Origin: PALSA-1355 sp035496575
GTDB taxonomy: Bacteria; Planctomycetota; Planctomycetia; Pirellulales; PALSA-1355
Assembly (NCBI GenBank): GCA_035496575.1
Contig: DATJEN010000238.1
Location: 1-64,000 of the forward strand
Direction of reading: 5' to 3'
DNA length: 64,000 nucleotides
Shown piece after piece: positions 34,650 to 46,222 of this stretch. Each line of letters begins with the position of its first letter. Position 1 is the stretch's first letter. Under the pieces are notes generated by a model. The model saw only the letters and a list, made by a program, of their open reading frames with translations. It was not told where the DNA came from and searched no databases. Made by a program: the position numbers and the translations under genes.

Positions 34650-35897
34650 CTATTTCGCGATGCGGAACAAGCCACGCCCATCCGACGCGTAGGTCATGAA
34701 GTATGCCTCGCCAGTGGCATCTTCGCCGAAGGACATGATGGGGATGCTGCGCGGCAAAGGAATCTCGCGATTGGCGGTCACTTTGCGAGATGCCTCGTCG
34801 TAGAACAGCGCCCACATTTTGCCGGTCACGTAATCGGCGTACAGATAACCGCCGACGAGCTCGGGAATCTGCTTGCCCCGGTAAACCATTCCGCCGGTGA
34901 TCGATTTGCCGACGTCGTGGTGGTACTCCCAAATGGGATCGACCATATCGGGGCGGTTCACGACGTTTTTCGGCGGCGCGCCCCCCTTGCGCACGAAGGG
35001 ATGGAAGCCTTCGCGCACGTTCCAGCCATAGTTGCCGCCGCGCACGATGAGGTCGATCTCTTCCCAGGTCTCCTGACCCACGTCAGCGGCCCAGCACAGA
35101 TTGGTAGCCGGATCGAAAGCCATTCGCCACACGTTTCGCAATCCGAGCGCCCAGATTTCAGGACGAGCGTCCGCTCGCCCGGCAAAAGGGTTGTCGCGCG
35201 GAATCGCGTAGGGCTTGCCGTCCTGGGCGTGATCGACGTCGATACGCAGGACCTTGCCGAGCAGCGTTGTCAGCTTCTGGCCATTGCCATAGGGATCGTT
35301 CGCCAGACCACCGTCGCCGACCGCCACATAGAGATAGCCGTCCGGGCCAAACACGATCGTGCCGCCGTCGTGGTTCCAAAACGGCTTATCGATCGTGAGG
35401 ATGACCTCCTCGGAAGCAGGATCGGCGCGGTTCGGATCATCCTTGCTCACACGGAAACGGGCGATGAGGTTCTGATGGGGCTTGTGCTTGTTCGTGTAGT
35501 AGATGAACAACTGCCCGTTCGTGGCGTACTGCGGGTGGAACGCCAGTCCCAATACTCCCTCTTCGTTTGTCTTGTCGTGATAGGCGACCTTGGGCTCGAG
35601 GTTCAAAAAAATCGAAGTCTGCTTCGCGGCCTGGTCGTTCGGAAAGACATGCACGACGCCCTGCTGGGTCGGTACGACCACGCGGTTCGATTTGTCGGTC
35701 GGTGCGGTCAACAGGATCGGCCGCAATGGATCGTCTCGGCCAGTCTCCTCGACGCTTTGCCAACCGGTCCATTTCAGATCTGGAAAGGCGACTTCGATTT
35801 TGAGGTTTAACGGTCGCTGATCGATCTCAGCCGCACGTAGCACCGGGGCTAATGTGGCGAGCGGGACCCATAAGAATGCCAAGGCGCGAAGCTGCAT
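34650..35897 (-). CDS. secreted PQQ-dependent sugar (glucose/sorbosone-type) dehydrogenase
   Basis: 415 residues from the ATG at 35897, which gives a signal peptide (ALAFLWVPLATLAPVLRA). Six-bladed beta-propeller features of the soluble GDH/YliI family are present: EEGVLGLAFHPQYATNGQLFIYYT, KPFWNHDGGTIVFGPDGYLYVAVGDGG (NHDGG holding the expected catalytic His), GKVLRIDVD, EIWALGLRNVWRMAFD and ADVGQETWEEID. The family oxidises aldose sugars in the periplasm using PQQ. No PQQ biosynthesis gene is in the window. An upstream in-frame TTG at 35939 is unlikely. Confidence 0.87.
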   Translation of the reverse strand: MQLRALAFLWVPLATLAPVLRAAEIDQRPLNLKIEVAFPDLKWTGWQSVEETGRDDPLRPILLTAPTDKSNRVVVPTQQGVVHVFPNDQAAKQTSIFLNLEPKVAYHDKTNEEGVLGLAFHPQYATNGQLFIYYTNKHKPHQNLIARFRVSKDDPNRADPASEEVILTIDKPFWNHDGGTIVFGPDGYLYVAVGDGGLANDPYGNGQKLTTLLGKVLRIDVDHAQDGKPYAIPRDNPFAGRADARPEIWALGLRNVWRMAFDPATNLCWAADVGQETWEEIDLIVRGGNYGWNVREGFHPFVRKGGAPPKNVVNRPDMVDPIWEYHHDVGKSITGGMVYRGKQIPELVGGYLYADYVTGKMWALFYDEASRKVTANREIPLPRSIPIMSFGEDATGEAYFMTYASDGRGLFRIAK

Positions 35898-36204
35898 AGG
35901 AAAGGTTCTCGAGAAAGAGGGCCTGAAGCGACCCTCCAATTAGCTGGCGGGCGTGCTCTGTATACCGGCCCGGTGGCCGACCCGCAAGCAAGTCCAAGGC
36001 GGAGGTCGCGGGCCGTGTTACGGCCAATTGAGCCGCGAATTACGGCACAACCGGCGAAATCGCCCCCGTGACGGCGGTTCGGCGCAACAATTGCCATTCG
36101 AGAGGGGGTGGCACGGCATTTTGCGGGGCTATGCGCCGGGTATGCCAGGCCCGCGGGCCGCGCGCAATTGGACTTAGCGAGTCCGAGTACGGGAGCAGGG
36201 CTGA
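35898..36204. other. intergenic region between divergent genes
   Basis: 307 bases separating the sugar dehydrogenase and the signalling operon. No gene, hairpin with a T-tract, or clear promoter box was recognised. Confidence 0.5.
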
Positions 36205-38058
36205 ATGCGGCAACGAAAATGGCGAATCGGAGCTGGCTCGACGCTCGCAGCGCTACAAGCGCTCGTGTTGGGCGGAGTTGTTTTGTACTTCGCCAAACCC
36301 GTCTTGCTGCCACTCGTCTTTGCCATCCTGATCAGCTTCATTCTGGCTCCGATCGCCAACGCCCTGCAGGGTTGGGGATTGAACCGCGCCTTCGCCGTGC
36401 TTGGCACCGTCACGCTCGCGTTTGCCCTGACGGGCTTGCTCGGGTGGGCGACCGCAACCGAGGTGCAGCATCTGGCCGTCGACTTGCCCAAGCACAAGGA
36501 CGAGATTCGCGCGAAGATCGACAACCTGCGCACCCTGCATGGGGGCGCCATCGCCGACCTGCTGCAGATGGTGCGCGAGCTCGACGAATCGAGTGGCGAC
36601 GCGCCACCGCCCGACGCCCCGCGCGTGGTGCTGGCCGAGGGTGAGGATCAATCGAGCTTGGCGCGAATTTTTGGGGCCGTGCTTCCCGTCCTCGAGCCGC
36701 TCGCCACTGTGGGCCTGGTGGTGGTGCTCGTCATCTTCATGTTGATCAATCGCGAAGATCTGCGCGACCGGGTTGTCGCGCTCATGTCGCATCGTAATCT
36801 GCCCACAACGACCCGCATGTTCGGCGACACGGCCCAGCGGCTGAGTCAGTATTTGCTGGCGCAGTTGGCCGTGAACTGCGCCTTCGGATTGGTATTCGCG
36901 GCCGTGGCATGGTTGATTGGATTGCCGTTTGCGCTTTTGTGGGGCCTGCTGACGGCCATCTTGCGGTTCGTGCCGTACGTGGGCACATGGTTGGCCGCGG
37001 CTTTCCCAGTAGCGCTAGCGTTCGCGCTATTTCCGGGATGGTGGCAATCGGTGGCGCTCATCGTGTGCTTCATCGTGATCGACCTGATCACGGCCAACGT
37101 CATCGAACCCTTGGTTTTTGGACACAACACGGGCGTGGCGCCGGTGGCGCTCTTGATTGCGGCGGCATTTTGGACGTGGATTTGGGGGCCGATGGGCCTG
37201 GTGCTCTCGACGCCCATCACGGTCTGCCTGGTCGTGTTGGGACAGCACGTTCCACGTTTTCGCTTTATGTCCGTGCTGCTGAGTGGCCGGCCGCCGGTGC
37301 CGCCCCAGGTGGGCTTTTATCAGCGGCTGCTGGCTGGCGACGTGGCGGAAGCCAAACAGCGGGCGGTCGAATATGCCGAGAAGAACTCCCTGGAAGCGGC
37401 TTTCGACGACGTCATCGTGCCCACGCTCGTGCTGACGCGCGTCGATCGCAAGCGCGAACTGATCACCGCTGCAGAGGAGGAAGAGGTTTACAAAGCGTGT
37501 GAGGAGATTCTGGCCAGTCTCGACGCCTGGCATGCCCAAGCGCGCGAAAACCTTTCACCGGATGAAGTGCCGGCTGAGCCCGAGCTCGAGCGTAGCTCGC
37601 AAACAACCGCTTCGCCGACGGCACTCTTGGCCGAACCTGCGACGCGCGCGGTCGCGACCGTGTCGACGAAGTTAATCCTCGGCTATCCGGCGCATCACAC
37701 TTCCGAAGAGCTGTTGCTGAGGATGTTGCACACGATGCTCGAGGCGGACGGCCTCGATCTGCGGCTGGCCTCCAGCAAGATGCTGCCCTCGGACATCGTA
37801 GCGGCCATGCAAACAAACACACCGGCCGCGATGCTCATCACCGTGCTGCCGCCGGGCGGATTGCCGCAAGCGAGATATTTGTGCGAGCTGGTGCGCGACA
37901 ACTTTCCCGACGTGCGCATCGTGGTGGCCTATTTTGGCGCGGAAGGCAGCTTCGACCGCGTGCTCGGCGGTTTGCGCCGCGCCGGCGTCAGCTATGTCAC
38001 GACGTCACTCAACCAGACGAAGGGGCAGATCGAGTACCTGGCGCGCGAAGCCGGTTAG
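36205..38058 (+). CDS. AI-2E family transporter (PerM-like) with extra C-terminal soluble domain
   Basis: 617 residues; ATG with AGGG upstream. About 1-380 is the AI-2E/PerM exporter domain: two N-terminal helices (LVLGGVVLYFAKPVLLPLVFAILISFILAPI), a periplasmic helical part, then the conserved AILRFVPYVGTWLAA, GWWQSV, NVIEPLVFG and GLVLSTPITVCLVVLG. After a linker with two basic/acidic segments comes a domain at about 488-600 with a Rossmann-like alternation (LILGYPAHHTSEELLLRMLHTMLEADGLDLRLAS, then PAAMLITVLPPG, then RIVVAYFG), resembling a B12-binding-type fold without the DxHxxG cobalamin motif. Followed after 26 bases by the hybrid kinase gene, so a sensory role is plausible. Confidence 0.82.
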   Translation: MRQRKWRIGAGSTLAALQALVLGGVVLYFAKPVLLPLVFAILISFILAPIANALQGWGLNRAFAVLGTVTLAFALTGLLGWATATEVQHLAVDLPKHKDEIRAKIDNLRTLHGGAIADLLQMVRELDESSGDAPPPDAPRVVLAEGEDQSSLARIFGAVLPVLEPLATVGLVVVLVIFMLINREDLRDRVVALMSHRNLPTTTRMFGDTAQRLSQYLLAQLAVNCAFGLVFAAVAWLIGLPFALLWGLLTAILRFVPYVGTWLAAAFPVALAFALFPGWWQSVALIVCFIVIDLITANVIEPLVFGHNTGVAPVALLIAAAFWTWIWGPMGLVLSTPITVCLVVLGQHVPRFRFMSVLLSGRPPVPPQVGFYQRLLAGDVAEAKQRAVEYAEKNSLEAAFDDVIVPTLVLTRVDRKRELITAAEEEEVYKACEEILASLDAWHAQARENLSPDEVPAEPELERSSQTTASPTALLAEPATRAVATVSTKLILGYPAHHTSEELLLRMLHTMLEADGLDLRLASSKMLPSDIVAAMQTNTPAAMLITVLPPGGLPQARYLCELVRDNFPDVRIVVAYFGAEGSFDRVLGGLRRAGVSYVTTSLNQTKGQIEYLAREAG

Positions 38059-38084
38059 CAACCCTCGATGGCGAGATCGCGATC

Positions 38085-41126
<3,042 letters not shown>

Positions 41127-41148
41127 AACGAAAGGCAAGGAAAACAAA

Positions 41149-41541
41149 GTGCCCAAGATTCTTTTGGTCGAGGATAACGAAGCCAATCGCGACGCCTTGT
41201 CGCGCCGCCTGATGCGACGCGGTTTTGACGTCGTGCTGGCATTCGATGGCAAGATCGGCTTGGAAATGGCCCAGAGCGAAAAACCCGATCTGATTTTGAT
41301 GGACATGAACTTGCCCGAGGTCGACGGCTGGGAAGCGACGAAACGCTTGAAGAGCGATTCGGCCACCCACGAGATTCCGATCATCGGTTTGACGGCGCAT
41401 GCGCTAGCAGGCGATCGTGAACGCGCGATTGCCGCGGGCTGTTTCGATTACCACACCAAACCGGTCGAGCTGCCGCAGTTGCTTGAGCAGATCGAAGCCG
41501 GTTTGAAGCACCGCCAGCACTCAGGCGAGCCAACGAGTTAG
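41149..41541 (+). CDS. single-domain response regulator (CheY-like)
   Basis: 130 residues from GTG 41149, AAGG upstream. One receiver domain only: acidic pocket E8-D9 in VEDNEANR, phospho-acceptor D52 in LILMDMNLP, then a conserved Thr in IIGLTAHAL and Lys in YHTKPVELP. It resembles DivK-type receivers (MDMNLP, GDRERAIAAGCFDY). With no output domain it likely relays or diverts phosphate from the upstream hybrid kinase. Last gene of the 36205-41541 operon. Confidence 0.92.
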   Translation: MPKILLVEDNEANRDALSRRLMRRGFDVVLAFDGKIGLEMAQSEKPDLILMDMNLPEVDGWEATKRLKSDSATHEIPIIGLTAHALAGDRERAIAAGCFDYHTKPVELPQLLEQIEAGLKHRQHSGEPTS

Positions 41542-41678
41542 GACCCAAGCGACTCCCAACTAATCAAGCGACGAACCCCCCGTGAATGAATTGCGAATCG
41601 GATATTGCTCTCCTACGCCGGCGAGACGGTGGCTAAACTTCGCCCCGTCCCAGACCGCCTGCCATGGAGGAAACCGCG

Positions 41679-41942
41679 ATGAATACAAACAAAGTTATCG
41701 GCGAATTGTCGTGCTGGTCGGCGGCCGCCGCCCAAGGGCACTTGAGCGAGGCCGAGCATCACGCCCGGCAGTTTTATCATTTCGGGTCGGCGCTCGTGGC
41801 CTCTCGAGATTTTCAAAGCGAGTGGCAAGCGAAGTACCACGTGCGCCTGGAACCACACCACATTGAAGATGCGTGCCGATTGCTAGGCGCGCTGGCCGAA
41901 GCAGAAGCTTCTCAACTAGCGCTCTATAAATCGGCTGCGTAG
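41679..41942 (+). CDS. small hypothetical protein (87 residues)
   Basis: ATG at 41679 has an excellent GGAGGAAA six bases upstream; the frame opens five codons earlier. The product is helical, Ala/His rich (AAAAQGHLSEAEHHARQFYHFG) and soluble, with one Cys pair spread far apart. No family known. It lies 138 bases after the response regulator and 15 bases before the next small gene, so the two small genes probably form a pair, possibly with its own promoter (TAAACT at 41634 as a -10 candidate). Confidence 0.55.
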   Translation: MNTNKVIGELSCWSAAAAQGHLSEAEHHARQFYHFGSALVASRDFQSEWQAKYHVRLEPHHIEDACRLLGALAEAEASQLALYKSAA

Positions 41943-41957
41943 AGTAGATGGACACAC

Positions 41958-42155
41958 ATGACTACGTCGCCGAACCCTGGTGAACGTTGGATCGCACGGC
42001 TGCGGCCCGTGGGATCGACTCAGGCGGTTGCACAGGAGGCGACAGTCACCCTCATCGATTTTGACGCGCGCACCGATGTTTGGACGGTCAAAACCGATGA
42101 CGCTGCGGAACCTCTCGCGCTCGAAGCGGTCGACTTGATCGCGCGCGCTGATTAG
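41958..42155 (+). CDS. small hypothetical protein (65 residues)
   Basis: ATG at 41958, 15 bases after the preceding small gene. The sequence alternates short beta strands (ERWIARLRP, ATVTLIDFDARTDVWTVKT) and ends EAVDLIARAD, reading like a tiny beta-barrel fold. No signal peptide or membrane segment. No family known. It probably belongs to the same transcript as the 87-residue gene. Confidence 0.5.
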   Translation: MTTSPNPGERWIARLRPVGSTQAVAQEATVTLIDFDARTDVWTVKTDDAAEPLALEAVDLIARAD

Positions 42156-42194
42156 CCAGTCGCGGCAACTGGCGGCCGATCACGTTCGACCTCT

Positions 42195-42215
42195 CCCCGC
42201 GCGATCATCGCGGGG
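42195..42215 (+). terminator. GC-rich hairpin after the small gene pair
   Basis: Perfect 7-bp stem CCCCGCG/CGCGGGG with a seven-base loop, 39 bases after the stop. It lacks a T-run (followed by ATAATCTCC), so it may be a weak terminator or only a stable hairpin. Confidence 0.35.
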
Positions 42216-42388
42216 ATAATCTCCCCTCCCCCTGTCGGGCAATAGTCTGGTGCAATCGCGCCAACTATTCTTTTCGCGCTTCGGTCCGCGAGTACTTGAC
42301 ACACCAGCTCACACCCGCCGAACATGCGGCAACTCGCCAGCCCACGGCGTTCGATGCACCGCGATTTTCTGTGGAAAGGAGACGTCTA

Positions 42389-43240
42389 ATGAGTCGCTTG
42401 CAACTGCGGTTTTGCATGGCCGCCGTTTTTGTGCTCCTCGTCTCCGCCGCCACCTCCCGCGCTGCCCTGCTCGCCCCGTACGGCAATCCACCCTACAACA
42501 ACTCGCCCGCGAACGACCCTGCCGGCAGCGCTTATCTGAACCCGCTGCCCGCCTCTTATCGAATTGCCGGCGACTGCCCGTGGGTCGTCCCTGCTTTGCA
42601 GGCCCAGGGTTTCACGAAGGCAAACAATTGGACGATCAACACGCAGGCTCTCGTGGGCGACATTGAATTGGACGTGTATATGCCGTGGACCAACCTCCGT
42701 CCCGGCTTCACGCAGGGCACCATCGTGCGACCATCGGCCAACGTGCCGGGCCAAGGAGGAGCAGCCATCGGCCTGGGCTACGATCCGGACACGGGCGTGG
42801 GAAGCAACGACCCGTCGGGCGTCGGCGTGCATTGGCTGCAAGTCATCCACACCAATAACCCGCTCGATCTGGCATGGACGCAAGCCAATGGAGTGAACGC
42901 GGGTGGGGGCTACTACAACTACATCGATGACCAGGGCAACCCGGCCTTCGATCCGTACTACGACACGCAAGCGGCGGCCAATACGACCGACTTTGTCGAC
43001 CGTCCCTCGCGCAACTTGGGCACCAACATCGATTGGCAAGCGCAGGTTTTCATTGCAACCGAGACGCTCAACAACCCTCTCGATCGCTCGCAAGGCGGCA
43101 CCCTCACGCTCTACGATGGCGTGTGGTGGGGATTTACGCTCGTGGCGCCTGTTCCTGAGCCAGCCAGCATTCTGCTCGCCGGCTGTGGCTTAGGCTGCCT
43201 GGTGGTGGTCGCCTGGAGGAACCGCTCCGGCCGAAACTAG
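42389..43240 (+). CDS. PEP-CTERM sorting domain protein
   Basis: 283 residues; ATG 42389 preceded by AGGAGA six bases away. Signal peptide 1-27 (AAVFVLLVSAATSRA). The mature part is rich in Asn, Pro, Tyr and Asp (YGNPPYNNSPANDPAG, YNYIDDQGNPAFDPYYDT) without enzyme motifs. The C-terminal signal is VPEPAS, helix ILLAGCGLGCLVVVAW, then RNRSGRN. It is expected to be handed to an exosortase and displayed or released. Second such protein in the window and unrelated in its body to the one at 25095-25994. Confidence 0.87.
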   Translation: MSRLQLRFCMAAVFVLLVSAATSRAALLAPYGNPPYNNSPANDPAGSAYLNPLPASYRIAGDCPWVVPALQAQGFTKANNWTINTQALVGDIELDVYMPWTNLRPGFTQGTIVRPSANVPGQGGAAIGLGYDPDTGVGSNDPSGVGVHWLQVIHTNNPLDLAWTQANGVNAGGGYYNYIDDQGNPAFDPYYDTQAAANTTDFVDRPSRNLGTNIDWQAQVFIATETLNNPLDRSQGGTLTLYDGVWWGFTLVAPVPEPASILLAGCGLGCLVVVAWRNRSGRN

Positions 43241-43294
43241 GCGGCGCACCGTTTGGGCCTGCTGAATGGGGTATCCTTCGCCATTCGAATCGGT

Positions 43295-43834
43295 ATGCAG
43301 TTGCAAGTTTGTGGACGCACGCTCGAGCTCGCGCAGGGCGACATCACGCGCCAACAGGTCGACGCGCTAGTGAACGCGGCCAACAGCCAGCTCGCCGGTG
43401 GCGGCGGCGTGGATGGGGCCATTCATCGCGCGGGCGGTTCGGCGATCATGGCGGACACGCGACGCCGCTATCCGCACGGATGCCCGACCGGGTCGGCCGT
43501 CATCTCGACAGCCGGCAATCTGCCCGCGCGCCATGTTATCCATGCCGTAGGGCCGGTGTGGCGCGGCGGACAATCCGGCGAGCCCGAGCTGTTGGCGAGC
43601 GCCTACCAGGCTGCGTGCCAGCTCGCATCCGAGCACGGATGCCGATCGGTTGCCTTTCCGGCCATCAGTTGCGGCGTCTATGGCTATCCGATCGATCTGG
43701 CCAGCCGGCTGGCGCTCGCCAGCACGCGCTCATTCCTGGAACAGGATGCAAACGTCGAGTTGATCCGATTCGTGCTCTTCGGCGAAGGGGCGTACGGCGC
43801 GTTCGCGGCTGCGCTTGAAGAGTTGTCCAAGTAG
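43295..43834 (+). CDS. macro domain protein (ADP-ribose-binding/deacetylase type)
   Basis: 179 residues; the ATG at 43295 gives a start (MQLQVCGRTLELAQGDIT) aligned with the usual macro-domain beginning. Motifs: QGDITRQQVDALVNAANSQLAGGGGVDGAIHRAGG (NAAN and the GGGVDGAIH loop), ISTAGNLPARHVIHAVGP and FPAISCGVYGYP. These match YmdB-like O-acetyl-ADP-ribose deacetylases, which hydrolyse ADP-ribose esters or remove mono-ADP-ribose. Single domain, cytoplasmic. No ADP-ribosyltransferase was recognised nearby. It converges with the GYF-domain gene. Confidence 0.9.
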   Translation: MQLQVCGRTLELAQGDITRQQVDALVNAANSQLAGGGGVDGAIHRAGGSAIMADTRRRYPHGCPTGSAVISTAGNLPARHVIHAVGPVWRGGQSGEPELLASAYQAACQLASEHGCRSVAFPAISCGVYGYPIDLASRLALASTRSFLEQDANVELIRFVLFGEGAYGAFAAALEELSK

Positions 43835-43846
43835 AATAATCGGCCA

Positions 43847-44356
43847 TCACCCTCTGCGCCGGGCGCGCGCAAGCACCAGGCGAGATAGTTTTTCTCCCGA
43901 GCGGGCCAGCACGTAAGCGGCCAGACAGAACGCCGAGCAGACGATGGCCGCGCTGGCTTCGTCGTTAGGATTATCTGAATTCAAAAACGCGCGCGTAAAG
44001 AGAACAACCCCCAGCAGCACAGCCAGAACGCACAGCGACCATAAAAACATCTGCACGATTCGCAGTTGACGTCGCAGACCGCCTGCGCGTGCTGGAAGAT
44101 GGTTCTTATCGGCAGGCGATTGCAGGCGATCGACGGCCTCCACGAGATTGGGCGCCGGCCTGGAACCAGGGGTCGCGGCATCTTCTGCGAACAAGCCACG
44201 CAGGTTCACGGCCGTGGTCCACGCGTCCATGCCTTCGCGCCACAGCAGGTCGTTGGGCGAAAGCTGGCCGGCTTCGGCGAGCTGCTTCAAATCCGCAGCG
44301 GACACAGGTCCATACTGCTGATCATTGCGCGCGTAGTACCATTGCGTTTCCGCCAT
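43847..44356 (-). CDS. GYF_2-domain membrane protein
   Basis: 169 residues. Residues 1-55 form a bacterial GYF_2 domain (WYYARNDQQYGPVSAADLKQLAEAGQL, then LLWREGMDAWTTA), a peptide-binding or scaffold module. Two hydrophobic helices follow (about 100-122 FLWSLCVLAVLLGVVLF and 135-152 AAIVCSAFCLAAYVLA), with a basic C-terminal tail. Such proteins are common in planctomycetes as membrane adaptors of unknown partners. It lies 37 bases downstream of the YihY gene on the same strand and is probably co-transcribed. Confidence 0.78.
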   Translation of the reverse strand: MAETQWYYARNDQQYGPVSAADLKQLAEAGQLSPNDLLWREGMDAWTTAVNLRGLFAEDAATPGSRPAPNLVEAVDRLQSPADKNHLPARAGGLRRQLRIVQMFLWSLCVLAVLLGVVLFTRAFLNSDNPNDEASAAIVCSAFCLAAYVLARSGEKLSRLVLARARRRG

Positions 44357-44393
44357 CGCGAACTCTCGGACTCCATGACGATTGGGAGTTCGA

Positions 44394-45347
44394 CTAATCT
44401 ACCCGTAGCTCCCCCGCCGCTGTAGCCCGCTTGCTGGACTCGGTCCCGGCGGCCGTGCCGTTGGTCCCCACCGGGTAGCCCGCGCGCGGCTCTTCTGGAT
44501 GGTCGAGCACCTGTACTAGCTGCGCGCCCAGAAACAACAAGCTGCTTGCGCAGTAGATCCACAACAAGATGGCAATGAACGAACCGACCACGCTGTAGGC
44601 CGAATAGTGTGCGCCGATGACGAAGCGTGATACCAATTGGCTGCCTAATTGCCATGCAACCGCCACGAACACTCCTCCACAAGCCGCATGCGTCAGACTG
44701 ACTCGTGTTCGCGGAATCAATTTATAGACGAGCGTCAGGACCAGCGCATTGATACTGGTGCTCACGAATGTCTGAAGCCAGTTCCAAAAGAAACCCTCAC
44801 CGAGCAATTGATTGGCCCAGCTCGTCTCTTCGCTCCAGGCGCGCAGGGCGGTCACCATCAGGCCTGCCACAAACGCGATCACGACGACCAGGCTCAATCC
44901 GATCAGCGTCAGAAACGCCTTGAGGCGATTCCAAAGTGCGTTGCGGATGGCTGGCCACACGCCGTGCTGAGTCGGCGTCACGTTGTGCCACAAGCGGTCG
45001 AATGCCGATTCCAGGGCCGAAAAAATTCCGATCGCACCGAACAACAGGGTCAGCCACGCCAGCCAACTGCTGGGCCGGCTCACGCGGACCTGAACCAGCA
45101 GGTTATGAATCTCCTTGGCGAACCCCGGATTGGTGCTCTGTGATAGAAAATCGAGGAGCTGGGCCTGCGCGTCCTGCGCACTGTTGGAAAACTCAAGGGC
45201 CAGGGCCATGGCCCAGATCAGGATGAACAGCAGCGGAAATACCGAAAACACGGCATAGTAGGCCATCGACGTGGCCAACAAGTTGCCGTCGTTGTTGAAC
45301 CAGCGGGTCACCGTTTCGGTAATAACAAACCAGAAACCCTTGCGCAT
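44394..45347 (-). CDS. YihY/BrkB-family inner-membrane protein
   Basis: 317 residues with the YihY/virulence-factor-BrkB pattern: N-terminal DGNLLATSMAYYAVFSVFPLLFILI, a helical loop, LFGAIGIFSALESAFDRLWH, a middle membrane pair, then LIPRTRVSLTHAACGGVFVAVAWQLGSQLVSRFVIG and the final YSVVGSFIAILLWIYCASSLLFLGAQL. Six membrane helices. The family was once thought to be ribonuclease BN; its true function is not established. The soluble tail is short. Upstream of the GYF gene. Confidence 0.9.
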   Translation of the reverse strand: MRKGFWFVITETVTRWFNNDGNLLATSMAYYAVFSVFPLLFILIWAMALALEFSNSAQDAQAQLLDFLSQSTNPGFAKEIHNLLVQVRVSRPSSWLAWLTLLFGAIGIFSALESAFDRLWHNVTPTQHGVWPAIRNALWNRLKAFLTLIGLSLVVVIAFVAGLMVTALRAWSEETSWANQLLGEGFFWNWLQTFVSTSINALVLTLVYKLIPRTRVSLTHAACGGVFVAVAWQLGSQLVSRFVIGAHYSAYSVVGSFIAILLWIYCASSLLFLGAQLVQVLDHPEEPRAGYPVGTNGTAAGTESSKRATAAGELRVD

Positions 45348-45708
45348 GCCGTCCGCCCGTGTTTAGAACGCTTCTGATCCGAGATGGCCAAGTGACGGCT
45401 GCTTCGAATACAAACCGCGGCCATGTGGAAATATACGGCCCCAAGTGCGCCCGCGGTATCGGTTAAGCCACCCGCATGGCTGGTAATCCGCCAATCCAGG
45501 CCCCAGCGGCGCAAGAACGGTCCGCGGCGCCGCCGGAATAATTGGGGGCATCCCAAACTTGGTCGCAGACACGTTTTGTAGCATAACCGGCACGTAGCGG
45601 GCGGCAGGTGAAGTAAGCTCGACGCTTGGCCCGATAGCTAGGAGAGGTGACGCTTCCGGCGTCACTTCGGTGCCGCATGCCGTAGCTGAGGCGGAACGAG
45701 GTCAGACC
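45348..45708. other. intergenic region between divergent genes
   Basis: 361 bases without a supported gene; the short frames on both strands have no coding features. A perfect 7-bp hairpin GTGACGC/GCGTCAC (five-base loop) lies at 45647-45665, 43 bases before the GTG at 45709, possibly in the leader of that gene. Confidence 0.45.
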
Positions 45709-45999
45709 GTGGAATTCAACCGCAACCAGTACTTCATGCTGGGGTTGGTCATCTTGCTGCTGGGCATCCAGGTGCGGGCAGTCGAGACCTTCGTCCTCAA
45801 TGAAAAGGCAAGCCGGTTCGTCGCCGAGCGGCTTAGTCCGGTCATGGACGGCGAGGGCGGAAGCTCGACACTCGTGCCCTCGTTGGCCCCCAATGCGCGC
45901 CGGACGCTGCGCCCGCCCGTGTGGCTGGGATATGCACTCATTTCGATCGGCGCCGTTCTCATTCTGCACAGCCTGGCCATGAAGCGTCCGGGCGGATAG
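45709..45999 (+). CDS. small two-helix membrane protein
   Basis: 96 residues from GTG 45709 with GAGGT a short distance upstream (the longer frame from 45670 looks non-coding). Helix 1 is YFMLGLVILLLGIQVRAV (about 8-25); then a soluble loop (NEKASRFVAERLSPVMDGE); helix 2 is LGYALISIGAVLILHSLAM (about 72-91) with a basic tail. Short planctomycete envelope proteins of this form are usually hypothetical. Function unknown. Confidence 0.6.
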   Translation: MEFNRNQYFMLGLVILLLGIQVRAVETFVLNEKASRFVAERLSPVMDGEGGSSTLVPSLAPNARRTLRPPVWLGYALISIGAVLILHSLAMKRPGG

Positions 46000-46097
46000 G
46001 GGCGTTCCGCGCCCTAAAATGTGCGTCCTCTGAGGGCCTGCCGGGCTTCGGTTCCAGCAGCCCGCCAGGCTGGCTTCCGGCCCTTGCGGGCGGCGAC

Positions 46098-46126
46098 TTG
46101 ACCATGCAAAAAGCGACTCTTAAACT
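46098..46126 (+). promoter_or_regulatory. sigma70-type promoter upstream of metallophosphoesterase gene
   Basis: TTGACC (46098-46103), 17-base spacer, TAAACT (46121-46126). This is near-consensus spacing and gives a leader of about 90 bases before the GTG at 46223. It may serve the following yidC and mnmE genes only if the hairpin at 46982-47036 is read through. Confidence 0.5.
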
Positions 46127-46222
46127 CAAGTCGGGGTTTATGTTTCTATCTCTCGCGCCGCCTAATGGGCCCAGGGCGTGGCGGAGCAGCGTGCGCCATC
46201 TCGGCGTGAATCGAGCCATCGC

